From Tomocerus qinae (Eukaryota; Arthropoda; Collembola; Entomobryomorpha; Tomoceridae): a stretch of 64,000 bases of DNA. Positions 1 through 12,900 of this stretch are shown one piece after another. Below the pieces are notes generated by a model, which had not been told where the DNA came from, made no database searches, and saw only the letters and a list, made by a program, of their open reading frames with translations. The position numbers and the translations under genes are program-made. The first letter of the stretch is position 1; every line of letters begins with the position of its first letter. The stretch is taken from NCBI GenBank assembly GCA_020055645.1, contig CM034550.1, positions 10,039,501 to 10,103,500 of the forward strand. Reading direction: 5' to 3'.

Positions 1-751
1 ATAGATGTCTGCTACATGTACTGGAATAATAATAGTGTATAGCACCTGTGTCCATATACACGTATTTCGTATATAAATATCTGTGCAATATGCAATAAGG
101 GATTTTATGAAAGTAAACATGCGTTCTTCTGGAATACTTAATATCGTGTATAGTCAAATAGCAATTTATTTATGTATATATGAAAATGGGAATAGCATTG
201 CAGTGAAGTATGAATGATTAAAATCTAAGCGTACGTGTTTGCGTATTAAAATTTATTTTTATCATCTCTAAGATTGTAGAACGTAAATTATAAGTGTACA
301 TTGAGATTGATCAGTGTATTTGTAATCTAAGCATGTAGACAGCTTAGATAGATGGGGATTTCAATTATGCACATGCTTTGACTCGCAAAGAATGATGTGC
401 TAATTGATAGAAAATTCAGTCAGGTAGAGATAGAGCTTTATACGCCTCTTTCAAATGCAATTCGACCTTATAACATAACCACAATCTCGATCTTTGATCT
501 ATTACGTTGGGAATGGCATTCAAGATCACTTGGCAAGGATGAGAAACTACCAATGTGATTCTTGGCACCTTAGACTGATGAATGGGGAAGCATTGTTTAA
601 AAGAGATTGGCACTAGTGTTTGTAAATATAGTTTAATCGTCAGTGCGTTAAATGCCGACAGGATGCATTTCTCAATGCAATCCACCGATACGCTGACATA
701 TTTATCATCCACTGTGAAAATAATATATGTCTTTGATTCCGGTTTTTACAG
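1..751. other. upstream flank or intron before the first recognised PATJ exon
   Basis: Positions 1-410 are AT-rich with no supported plus-strand coding. Positions 416-712 hold the minus-strand ORF described separately. The last bases read GGTTTTTACAG, a good acceptor, so this stretch probably ends an intron whose 5' exon lies outside the window. An in-frame ATG at 727 offers the alternative that translation begins here. I saw no convincing core promoter. Confidence 0.5.
416..712 (-). CDS. putative minus-strand coding ORF, weakly HUS1-like
   Basis: A 98-codon ORF runs from an ATG at 712 to a stop at 416 on the minus strand, in a patch less AT-rich than its surroundings. It has no low-complexity sequence and could be a real exon or a gene fragment. 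A faint resemblance to the middle of the checkpoint clamp protein HUS1 can be drawn: a YVSVSVD strand, a helix ending in ALTIKL (HUS1 has ALKIKL), a P-R-I-T-L strand, then IPNVI followed by R-LW. That comparison is from memory and rests on very few residues. If real, the gene would sit antisense just upstream of, or inside the first intron of, the PATJ gene. It may equally be chance. Confidence 0.25.
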   Translation of the reverse strand: MDDKYVSVSVDCIEKCILSAFNALTIKLYLQTLVPISFKQCFPIHQSKVPRITLVVSHPCQVILNAIPNVIDQRSRLWLCYKVELHLKEAYKALSLPD

Positions 752-921
752 ATGTAGAAAATGTCCTGGAACTATTGGATGAAGTTCAAAACCGACTGAT
801 TGGCACTGGCAGCCGTATTGATTCGTCCGATCCCAGAATACTGTCACAGGTCAACAATGACTTGAACACGTTGCTGTCTGTACTCAGCAATCCGGTCTTC
901 CAACGAATTTGCAAGATTCAA
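752..921 (+). CDS. Patj: PATJ exon 1: L27-type domain
   Basis: Residues 1-57. Acceptor TTTTTACAG before 752; donor CAA|GTAAGA after 921. The exon starts with the last two bases of a codon and ends in phase 0. Leu/Val heptad-like spacing and motifs such as [10 protein letters not shown] and [12 protein letters not shown] match the L27 helices at the N-terminus of PATJ/MUPP1, which bind Pals1/Stardust. The reading frame stays open upstream to an ATG at 727 with weak start context, so the exon could instead be the first coding exon with start at 727. Confidence 0.85.
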
Positions 922-3900
922 GTAAGAGATATATTATACCTGTCAATCATAAGCATAAACATATGTTCGATTTATTTGCTGATCGAATTACCTTGTTTGT
1001 CATTTTTAGGACTCTGTGACAGAACTAGGAACACAGCTAATCCGTCATCCATCCTGTACTACGAATGATTTTGACATTACTCCAGAAGGAGCCTTAGTGC
1101 TAAAGATTTCTCCGGCAGCTGAAAGATTCCGACCAACCTTTGATGCAACACCCATCGGAAAGTCAATTCCGTCTGTTGCTAATGTGCCACCAGCAGTGTC
1201 TGCCAACTCTCCTTCATCGAATACACCTACTACTATAGCCTCAATCGCGGGAACACCACCCCCGAAAGTAATAGATGTAAGTGACAAAATAATATTCATC
1301 ATTAATTTAAAAGCCATAATTTATTTAATTTATTTCGGTATTTAATCATCTTTTCGGATTTTATTTAGTTTGACGATGCACCTTTAGCACCCATTACAAC
1401 TCCTACTTATGCTCAGGAATTCGATCGTGTAGTTCAAGAAACTTCATTAGGCAGAGAGATTCATACTATTCAGGTAATGTAAATAGATATGAATGGAATT
1501 AATCATTAGCTTTTACTAAAGCTACATCATCCTCAAGTAAGTTATTACATGCACCCAAGGGAGTCGTTTACCATGTACATTTGCAATGATAAATCTATAT
1601 ACAAAATTATACCTTAAATGATCATTAAGGCAATGACTAGCATTTATATTCTTGTGGTGCACGTAATAAAAGTGTAGTTTTGTAAAGTATGATAATGATA
1701 GAATTATTTTGAATAGCTTTACAAACCGGAGGGAAGTTCACTTGGTTTTAGCGTTGTCGGTCTCAAAAGTCAAGAAAAAGGGGAGCTTGGGATTTTTGTT
1801 CAAGAAATACAACCTAGTGGAATTGCTGCAAGGTAAGCTATTTAAATCAAATTGTAATAATTACTAACTGTGAGATTTGATGATGATCAAAGGCAATCTC
1901 ATCCTTTAAAGTGGTATAATAATTTTACGATCTTCAATTGGATGCTAAGTAAATAGAATGTGTTGACTCAGTTTGCAAGGCAAGTTTTCTGAATGGCTAG
2001 CGTTTAGAATTTACGGGATCATGTCGCAATGATAGTCTGGAGTACAGACTGCATTTTATGGAGTATAAAGTATGAAATGTCACATGCACACATTAAATTT
2101 TAATAGCCCTTATGAGTTTTCATTCACGCTTTCGCTCTACTATATATGATTAAATAATTGAATCACAGAAGTACACGAGGAGTTGAATTGCCTCTGTGCA
2201 AACATTGTACTGTGCGAAAAGAGAGAATCATTAGTGCACTAGCACTAACCAACAAACATGTCAAATAAACTGTAACTGCTGCAACATGTTGTGGAGCAAT
2301 TTTGCGAGATTAGTCTAATAATTGTTGACTAACATTTGCTAGCTCAGACAATAATCATAGTATCTACTACAATTTGTATAAAAGCTAAGAATATTATTGC
2401 TTTTCTTGTACTTTACTCGTAAAGTAGAACTGGCTCTCAAGTTTATTTTGCTGATTGCAAGGTAATTTGAAGATAATTTGCATAATTGGTTGAAAATTAA
2501 ATTCAATAACAGTGTGGCAAATTATACTTTAAAGTTTGGGTTTATTTTTTCGCAATGATATTTTGCTGACTATGTTTTTGGTAAGATTATGAAAGGATGA
2601 GTAGTTTTCCTATGATAGCAATTTGTTTAAAAGTTTATAGGTTGTGTATATTTGGGAGGTTGTTTAATATCACCTAACTGAGGACGCCCTAAAACTTTAT
2701 TGTATATTTTAGTTCACTGTAAAACAGGACTAAGACTCTTTGTCTTGTTTTCCATTTTTCGGTAGATATAATACGTAATGAAGGAAAAAGTAACCCGTAC
2801 CCAAGATTTTGGCATTTCAAGTTTTCTCATTACTTAACTCGAGCTTGTTTTTCCTTTTATATCATTTGGGCCAGGCAAGCGTTCGGGTATTCATGTTACA
2901 CAAGAGAAATGACACAAATGTAAAATTCAGTTTGATGCTATGAACTTTGCGAGCTATATATAGTATATACATATGCTTCCTTCTATTTTCTCTTCTTTCT
3001 TGCCAAATCTAAGATAGAGAGCATATGCTATACGGTGCTATGATGTCATTGCATACAGGGTTTTCTAGTTTCTACAACCCACTCTAAACATAGATCTATA
3101 TAGAAGAACCTGTTAGTTTATATTTTATTATTTGCACTTTAGATTTTGTATTCTTAAGAAATTGGAAACCCTGTAGAGCCAGACTGAGAAGAAAGTGATT
3201 AAAGTAAATATGCGGAAACGTATAGAGTCTTTGTAGTTAACGTTAACGTTATGGTTCCTTGTTATGGCCATCACTTGGGATTTTTCTCATTGTTTCTAAT
3301 AGAATGACAAAAGAAAATAGGCAGCAGAGTGTTGTTGATATTTTCTACTGTATATATAGTGACAATTCCAAGTGGAATAATGTAGTAGGTACTACAAACA
3401 GTAAATTCTGGAAAGTAATGCAATTTTCCCTCTAAATTGTTAATGCAAGTACTAATCGTAAGCATGGGGCAATTTTAATTTCACAAATAGGTTCACGGTT
3501 CACGCAAGCTGTACTTTGCTTGCTCTCGTCACTAAATTAAAAGTACCTATATCCCTAATCACAATCAGTATGGGAATACTTTATTTGGTTTTCACTCGAC
3601 TGGACATTTGCTTTGAAGCGTACTAAAATGCATATAGAGAGTGTAACATGGCATAAAAGTCCCAAACCTTTTAAGTGCTCTAGGCATACAATCAGGAAAC
3701 TTCAAGGGACTGCAATTGAATCCTGAGGTGTTAGCCAGAGAAGTTATGAAATAAGTTTTTTTTAAGTTTCAGCTGCAGCATCCAGATACTATGAAGTAGA
3801 GATCGGATGAATGAGTTTGAGAATTATATGTGGAATATGGAAAATGTGGGTCGCATCAAAAGAACACGAGCAAAAAGGTTCGTTTATTTCGCACAGGACC

Positions 3901-6900
3901 TTTATGGTGGTAATAAAATTTAGATACCCCAGCCCAAAGTGGAAGAGCAAGAGCAGCACATGTCATGCAATCTATAAGTACTATTCCTCCTAAAGGCTGG
4001 GAAAACAGCTGAATTTTTACTAATACGAGTGTCAACTATATATCTATAGGGTACATATTATTATGCTCTACTTTACGTAATAGACTAAGAAGATACATCC
4101 ATAATGCATAGATGCGACGTCCTGGGTATATACCTACTTTAGTTACATAATCATAAGCTTGACATGTAATGCACTAAGTTGTATAGTGTGTGCAGTCGGA
4201 AAAGTAAAGAGATACTATTTATTTTAGCGCTTTATATTGTAGGGCAAGCTGAAGACTTGTATTGAGCATGTAGAAGAAATGGAAAAGCTTTATTTTACTC
4301 CTTGGCTGAATTGTATATTTATACTTAGGAGCCACATGTGCTCTAGAACTGTTTTCTATAGGAGCAATAAGAATTATTACGTTTGAGTGAAAGTGGAGAA
4401 AGTCATACAATACATGTACATTTGCTGTGTATGTGTAAAGATATATCTTACATTCACATCCTGACTCCGTGCGCGCATAATGTAGAAATAGAAAGGATTT
4501 TGCATTAGTCATAGACATACATTATAGAATCTATCAGATGCATGCAGACTAAGTACGGAATGCACATGAAGAGAAAACTATTTAATTCCATTCACTCAAG
4601 AAGCAATCATTTGGTTGAATGAAATATGATAATTCTTGTGCAAGTTGGTAAAATTTCTCAACATATCGTTAGAGTATATTGTCAGTCAGTTAGGTTGTAA
4701 TGGAAAGAGTGAAAAGCACTATGTTTGTCAATGTGGTTATATTGAATAGCATATTTGGATTTCTTAAGAGAGTCCGGATTGCAGATGCTTATACAGTAGT
4801 AGTACTAGAAAGAATAAGAAGGAGTGCCTGTCTCTGTTCAGAAAATATCAAACGTATGTATATTAGTACTGTAGGAGCTACTACTATATAGGGAAAGGCT
4901 AGAGAGAGAAAATTGTAAAGGGAGGATGCCGTAGCTCGTAGCCGTTATCGTCATGTCGGGTGGGCATGGACTAGTAGACTCTGGACACGAAATCGGGTAG
5001 TTGAGCTCCGGCACAGAATTGAATATGGTTTGCGCATGTAGGAGAAGAGAGCTGAATTCGGAATCATTGGTAAAAGGGTATACCTGTTTGAGCGCTACTA
5101 CGGGATTGGATTCTAACGCATGCAACTCCTTGCGATGTCGAACTATATATGCTAAACACATATAGAAATATACCCTGAGAGTATATACATAGAATTCAAG
5201 CTGATCTTTTATTCCTAGACTAAGCTAGCCCTAGCCCATACCACAAGGAAAACGAAACAGAAAAGTAACAGTCGGGAAGAATATCACTTTGCTGCTCGCT
5301 GGCTTATCGTTAGTGTGGCTACGTCCGTTCCCCGACCAAGAACAGTTCTTGGTTGATTTTCGGAGTGAAGGAAAGCAGAGATAGGTTTAGCGGGTATATT
5401 ATTATATTATATATATAGCTATAAGTAGGTGTATACAAAATAATATATAAACTCCCTTCTGTTTTCCATTGTATATTATATTATGGTGTGTGCATGTGTA
5501 GGGTTGTCTTTTGCTCTTGTGTACTAGACTGAATTGGAGTGGGACTATGTCGTGTGGTGTGTTCTGTTCTTTCTCCAACTGGCCAGGCCATACATAGAAT
5601 CGGCAGTGCACAGATACGTAACGAAATAGAAGACATCCGCACCGAAGTTGAGTTTCCTCTCTCTTTCTGCTGTAACCTACTTGGAATCTAACGGAACAGT
5701 ACAAAGTGTTGTGCAATTTGTAATGCTTGTTGACATTCCACCAGACGAGGACCGTGAGCAGTGCAATTCGGTCGATTTGAGCAAAAGAAGTATTTAAATG
5801 GTGAATACTTATACATAGATAGTCAGTTGTTAATAGTATTGTGTACTGAAGGTTTCTACTAAATTAAAGAAGTCGAGTAAATATTAACTCTTACTCTTAT
5901 TGACTATCTGGTGTTGGGAGTGTGTGGAGGATGAATCGTATTTCACACAAAGGACAATAGTGTACACATTCCTTTGACAGTTCCATTGTGTAGGGTGATA
6001 TGAATTGAGTTGAGGGCAAACACAGGACACAGATAATATAAAAGTAAGTTAAGTCAAGTCAGTGTTGAAATGGGAAAGGTTGATAAGAAAGTCTAAAGTG
6101 AACTTTGGGAATTGACAGAAAATCAAAGAGTTCCTTGCACAAGTAGTAAATAGGTACATTGATAATTCTGCATAGGAAGAAACACATTGTGCATTCTTGT
6201 TACATTTACTATTTGGGACGTGAGCAAAGGGTTGTCAGGTCTTGATATGAAACTATGAAAGGGAAAATGGAGAAAGTGCACGTTAAATATAGACAACATA
6301 ATATAGGGAGAGAGATACAATGATGGTTTAACTTTTCCTTTCCATCGTCGTTTCGTTGCTGATCTTTATGCGGCTCCTCCCACCGAATTTTCCAAAATAA
6401 AAAAGTGGGACTCGGCGGGGGCTCCGTTTGTTGGGAGCTTTTATTGTACCTGGAGGATTTTTCTGATCCATTCTCTTCTCCAGTCGTCTCTTCTACTTTC
6501 AGCTTCATCTATCACACAGCAATTCTGATTCTGATTTGTGGACTACTACAAAACACAATACTCTACTTTTACTTTCAACTTTGAGATTCTGCTAGAGTTA
6601 GTACATAGTATAAAGACACATATATATCCTTTCTCTATATATACCTTTTATTACTCAAGAGAAAGCATCAAGGATAGTAAATGTGAGAACATCTCTCTAG
6701 TACTTGCCTTTCTTATATACTATGTTGTATATTATATCAACACTTGCTCTTGCTCAGACTCTAAAAGTCTTCGTGTAAAATTGTGACTTTGCCTCCTGAG
6801 CGAAAGTCGAAAGTTGGCATTAGAGTAACCTAAACGGATCTGAGCTTTTGTTGCAATTTGCAGTTAGACGAGATGAAAGAGAGAGATATGATGTTCTCTG

Positions 6901-9900
6901 TTACTTATGTAGTACTCGCTTTTGTACTTACACTCTCCCACTAGTTTACTGTTTCGAATTTTGAGAAGTTTGTAGTTTGGTAGCGTCAAGCATGACTGAT
7001 GTGAATCTGGTGTAACTTAACTTTGCCAAAGTTAAATCTACGCGAGGACCTTACACCATTATGCTATCGGCTTCTTTAGAGAAAGTGTTTAAAGAATCTT
7101 GTTGAGAGAGAGAAAGGTGTGTTATCTATATATATTTATATCACAGTTGAGAGTCTCTTGGTAAACAAGTGAGTTAAGTACACTCTTCTACCAATGAGAC
7201 ACTTACTTAGATAAGGAAGGTCACATATCTATAACGATCTACATATTATATAGCTTCTTCGTGGAAAACTTAGCTTTTCATATTATATTTATTCTCTTTG
7301 GGGATGTTTGTAGGGAATGAGAGTGAGAGAAACTGTTTCTCTTTGTGCGTACACAATCTCAAGTCTTATCTTTAGTTTACTTTCGTGTGAGTGACTGCAG
7401 ATCTCTGCGGAAGAATAGATATTCTAGTATGTATTTATGTATAGTAGCCAACATGTAAATCTCTTCTCTATTGGCACAAAATCCCAGCTAATCCTATCAA
7501 TTTCCTTCGGGTTCCACAGACGACTCGAGAAAAAAAAATCCTACTGTGTGCGGCAAGATGAAATTGAGTCCTCTCCTCAAAAGGAAATTGGAGATATACG
7601 CCGAGTGAAATTATAACCATGTAGCAGGAAAATGTTAATATATTTACCACAGACTCAATTTGACTATTCGATTTTCACTAATCGTTTTCTCTCATCATTG
7701 ACTGGACTCATTAAAAATTAAATCGAGAAAACTTGGCTGAACTGGTTTTCAGGGCCATTCGGACTCTATTTTCACAGCGACGCCTTTGTTTCAGTACTTA
7801 AATCAGCAGGAAACTGCAAATAAACTGGCTTCCATTGTTTTCTGATTCTATTGTCAGTGTCGACGAATTGTTTAGACTTCAAACTAATTCAAGATGTGCA
7901 CCGGGTAGGAAGGTTTATTATTTTACGCTGATTATGGTTCATCCTCCTGGACTCTTCATCTCGAGAGGGAACTGTATGGCAATCAAAAACTCTGATAGTC
8001 TGTTTGAAAATGAATTCTGCGTTGGCTCTTCTGAATCCTGTGTCTGTCGACTGGAAAATGTGATAATCAAGGTAAACTTATTATGCATGTTCAATGTTGG
8101 TTTAGTCAATAATGAAGTTCTAATTGTGTTCACAGCCTATTCGTGTCTACATATTTTAATTACCTTATCGTAAAGGTGTCAGTCTATCTTAGGGCAATGT
8201 ATGACATTTCATTTTCACAACTCTTATCAATGACGCACTGTGGATACTACGATGAGTAAACTTAGATATCAAACGAAGCAATTTTGACAGACGTTCCAAG
8301 TAAAAGTAAACCTTTCTAACTTAAATTGTTCCAATTTAGGAGTATTAACCAGTCTAGAAGGACATAGAAAGTAGAGTGCGTGAGTTTATTGTTAGCAGAT
8401 TATAAATGTTAGATGTGATGAATACGGGGCTTTTAGACGAAATTGATTTTCGGTCGATTTGAAGAAATATTGCAGGCGCTCTTCTTCATGTTTACTACGA
8501 ATAGGTATACCTTTCCTTAAGTAGAAGCTATCCCAGTATTTTCTCTAGTACTAAAGTTGCGTTTATACCTCTTGTGACTCAAATAATGTGCAGTTAGCCC
8601 TCAAAATTCTGTAGTTATTCATTGCCAGTGATATAAAAATGCTACTGTACATTTTTATGGGCACTAACATTTATTTCTTGTTCCTTTACGATTTATTTGC
8701 ATATTTTCTGATTTACTACTAACGTGTGGAACTTTTTGGATGTAGGATAGACATGTCAGGTATATGTTTATGCTTTGTCATATAATGACAGTCATGGGCA
8801 ATTTGGTCAGTTCATACAAGGAAATACCTGGAAAGGTTGCAGGAATAACTAAAAGGGTTAGTGCAAATACTCCAAGTTAAATTGCTTTAGGTTCCATGGC
8901 ACGATGTCACATATTGAATATATATTGCGTTCATGTCATATAACTGCATCGTCTTGTGTGGTACGCTGAGCTTTTGAATACCGTCGCGTCCGTGTCCAGT
9001 AGTTTAGTTTACTTTTTGTGATGTAAGTTTGTCGATTGCTTGAGTCTGGCTTTGCTTTCCTTCTTGTCTGCTATGGACAAATGAAATATATATGGCATAG
9101 TATAACTTTCCATATAAGTAGCATATAGGACCTGAATTCCCATTTGGCTCCGGTTGAATAGAACTGGAAGAATAGGAGAATCGGACCCATTTTGAGCTAT
9201 TGGACCTCAAATTGAGTAAACTTTTCACATCAAACCTGTAAGGATGTGGACCTCACCACATTCAAAGATGTTGAGTCTGTCTGACAACAGTCGGAATAGC
9301 ATGGAGGCGTATGCTATGCAAACTAAAAGAAAATAATACACATGCACGAATGGATTGTGGAGGCAACTGATTTGATCAAACATCAATGTTATTTTATTAC
9401 TACCGTTGTTGACAATGCTAGATGTACAAATACTTCAAATACAGGGTAATAATATTTTAGCAATGTTTATACCACTTTCACTAGTACTAAAACATAAGAA
9501 AACTGAAAAAAAATCCGTTTTCCTTTGATTGATTTCTTCGAAAAAGTTATTTTTACAAAATGTTTTGTTTCCATTTCCCGCCACAAATATCATGAACGTT
9601 ATTAAAACTGCTGAAAGCCTCTGGCGAAAGATAACATGTTGTTGGTACATGAAAAAGAAAAAAAAACATTGCTACAAGAATCGCCCTGTATGGTAGTTGT
9701 CTATTTTCTTACATGTTAAGAATGTGTAACTGTAACTCAATATAGTTAATTTTTTTTATTTCCTAAGAAGATTTGTTCAGCATCCGTATTTTGACTATTT
9801 TGTGTATTCAGGAGGGGTATTTTATTAGATATCTTGTTGTGAAGGGGAAATCATTTGGTGTCACAATAGTAATAGGTAACAGAATATACTACGGGAAATT

Positions 9901-12900
9901 GGTTTGTAGGAAGATAGATACTTGTAGTCGTAGATGATCCTAAGCTAGAATTCTGATACAGCAGAACTATGAATTTAATTCGATTGAAATGGGGAGAGAG
10001 ATTAGTTTCTTTAAAAAGGAAGAAACAAAAAGATGGAAGGAAAAGTTGTTTGGGGAAATATGTATTAGGTTATTTGAAGGAAAGTTTTGTAAAGAAGGTA
10101 TAAAGTTAAGAGTTGGGAAGCTGAAAAGGAAAAGCGGATGCCGGATGGAAGGAAGAAATAGGAAAGTTGAATATAAAAGTAGTTGTGCCTTGTAGGTTTA
10201 CGGTCTATGCAAAGGTAACTTGATTTTGTATTAGTGTTTCCTACTATTGACAAAATATATATTGAAAATAGAAAGTATGGTCTTAGTGCTGTTTGTAAAA
10301 TGAAGAATGATCAAGATGAAAGAGGTTTGCTGAACTAAGTAAATAGGGCATAAATGAAAATGTGGAAGTAGCTATCTAAAAGTGCGTAGGTAGCTAGATA
10401 GATACATAAGTTTTAGAGGAAAGTAATCTTATAGTTTAGGGAGGAATTGGAATCGAATTTTGGCTGTAGCACTTTTACATTGGCAGAAAGCTTTCACTTC
10501 CACTTGAGTACACTTTTGGCGCAATGCTATACTTAGAATCCCAACCAACTGATACTTTTGGAAAGGAGACTTTAGTCGATTGACTTTCCTGGCTTCCCTC
10601 TCAGCTCAGTTGACTTTGACGCGAAATTGTAGCATTACGTAAGAAGTGGTCCCTTACCGGAGAAAGTACGTACTATGTAGGAAGAGAAAGCTTTGACTTA
10701 GGTACTTTGGATGAATTGGAAACTGGGACGGATTATATGTAAAAGTTTTTCTTGGTTTACTTAATGTATTATGTATATGCATTTATATGCACTACTTACT
10801 AATAATACATCACGTCGTCTTGTCGGAATTGCCAAACGACCAAATGCAAAACACATACTTAAATCCTTTCCGCTTATATTGATGGCATTTTAGGAGAACT
10901 TACTCCAAGACATATTTAGTGAAGCAGAGGGAAGCGAAGTAAACTCTGTGATTGCTACTCAATGAAGATTGATGGATGAAGATTTCATAAGGGAAATGAT
11001 TAATTGAGTCCCTGTACAACTTCTAGTATATATTATTTCACCCTATATCAAGTAAATCTATAAAGCATGGTAGTTTCTTGTAGTTTCAAACAGTTTTGGC
11101 TACACTACTTGAAAACGAATGTCGAAAAGAAATCCATTGAGTTAGGTAAGAAATTCTCACTTCCTCAAGACTTTTTTCCTTTTGATGACTTCTTTCATCC
11201 TTTTCTCTGATTATCCAAGAGGAAAATGAGTGCTGAAGATGTCGAATGTTCTAGCCCCGATTAAATTAAGGCAAAGAGAAGTTTAATGATGTCACATGGT
11301 TCAAGTAACATCAAATAATCTCTTATCCCAGTTGAATTGCGTTTTAAATATTTACAGTAAGATACTTACCTGTTCCGCTGTAACATTTACGCAGATTTAC
11401 TAGACTATATTTTAGTACATAATGTTTTTAACCGGAACAGTTGAGTACGGGAACTGAAATGTAAAGCCTGAAATTTGCATGGAAAGGGAATGGCTATGTC
11501 ACCCACTAAATTCTTACGTGTGTCCACTTAATTTAAAAAGCAGGTGTGTCCTCAATAGATTTCCTGGCTTTGCATGTCGTTCGTTAGTCTTCTTATTGTG
11601 ATTGCCCCTTGCTTTGTTAGATTATATATGACATTTGCATAATGCCATTCAAACTGTCTCGTCAAAGCTAATTCCAAGTATTACCACGATTTATATTTCC
11701 CGTATTAAATATATTGGTCTTGTCGCTGTTAGCACTTTCTACGAAGGTGCATAAATATGTAAATATAGTCTAGGAGCTAAAAGTTTCCTCCGGGCCTACT
11801 GGATATGCAATCACTCTTTTCTACTTAGTTCAGTTTCATTCAATGAGGAATTTTGATAGTCTCCAATACTTAAGAAATACGTGTTGTCAACTGTCAGATG
11901 TGACATTTCTTTATAGCTTCAGAAGATGGAACTTTTTCTCTTACGAATGAGAAAAGTTTAATATAAGTACAGTTTCGTATGTATTTTCTTATTTCTTCTA
12001 ACATTAAGGTCTACTTGACACTTTGACGTAAAAGGTACGACAGAATTTGAATTTATATAAGATTACGACATGACACTGCTGATAGTTAGTCCCTTGCATT
12101 CTTAATTTAAATTCTTCTCGATCTGGTCCCAAAGTTTTGAAACTCGTTCATAGCTCAAAAAAATTTGAAAAATATGTAGCTTGTCATGTAAAACCCTTTT
12201 ATTGCAAATCAAATCGAATTCTTTGAAATATATGTTTTCAATGCATTTTTCTATCGACACAACCCAAACTTGTGACCTTTTAAGTTTTTAAATAGGGTAA
12301 GTTAATATTCAAGGATTTGGAGCTTATGCCATAGCCATTGGAAGCCGTTCTCAGAGCAAGGATAAAATGTCAAGTCACCCTTAAGTTATGTTGTACTACT
12401 TGTAAACTTGTAATACATCTTATATAGTTTAGGCAGGCGTATGGCATTGGTAACTTCATAGAGAATATACTTTCTTTTACTGTTAATACTTGAGTGAATT
12501 TCGAGGAGCATATATTAATATTTGTTGCTCAAAGGCAGTTTGAAACTTTTTGACCACTGGAATTTGTAGTTGCTACAAACACGAGTTTTGTATTCTCTGT
12601 AGTATGTATAAGTACCTTAATTTATGGAGTAGTGAATATTGTTACATGTTGGAAGTTGAGTATGGGGCACATTTGCACGTATTTCACCTATGATTTATAA
12701 GGAGTCCTTTGTATTCCCGCACTTACACAGGAACAGGAATATTATGTCAGTAAATATGTACAAATGTATTCACATTTGTTGTGGAAGCAATAGAAAATAG
12801 TTGTAAAAGGTAGAAGAGACAGGAAGACAAGGTGGAAGGAATGGAAACCTTCGTTTGGTTCTTTGTAGCTTATACAAAGTAAATAGAAAGTAGACTACTT

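Noticed and set aside
4838-5161. 107-codon minus-strand ORF in intron 4.
   Set aside because: Low-complexity Ser/Tyr tail, no recognisable motif and no splice context; treated as chance.
5221-5360. Possible tRNA-like stretch near GTTCCCCGACC.
   Set aside because: No matching A box, acceptor stem or anticodon arm could be drawn.
7012-7062. Nested inverted repeats (TTAACTTT/AAAGTTAA within TGGTGTAA/TTACACCA).
   Set aside because: Short arms and no duplicated flank; may be a hairpin but not supported as an element.
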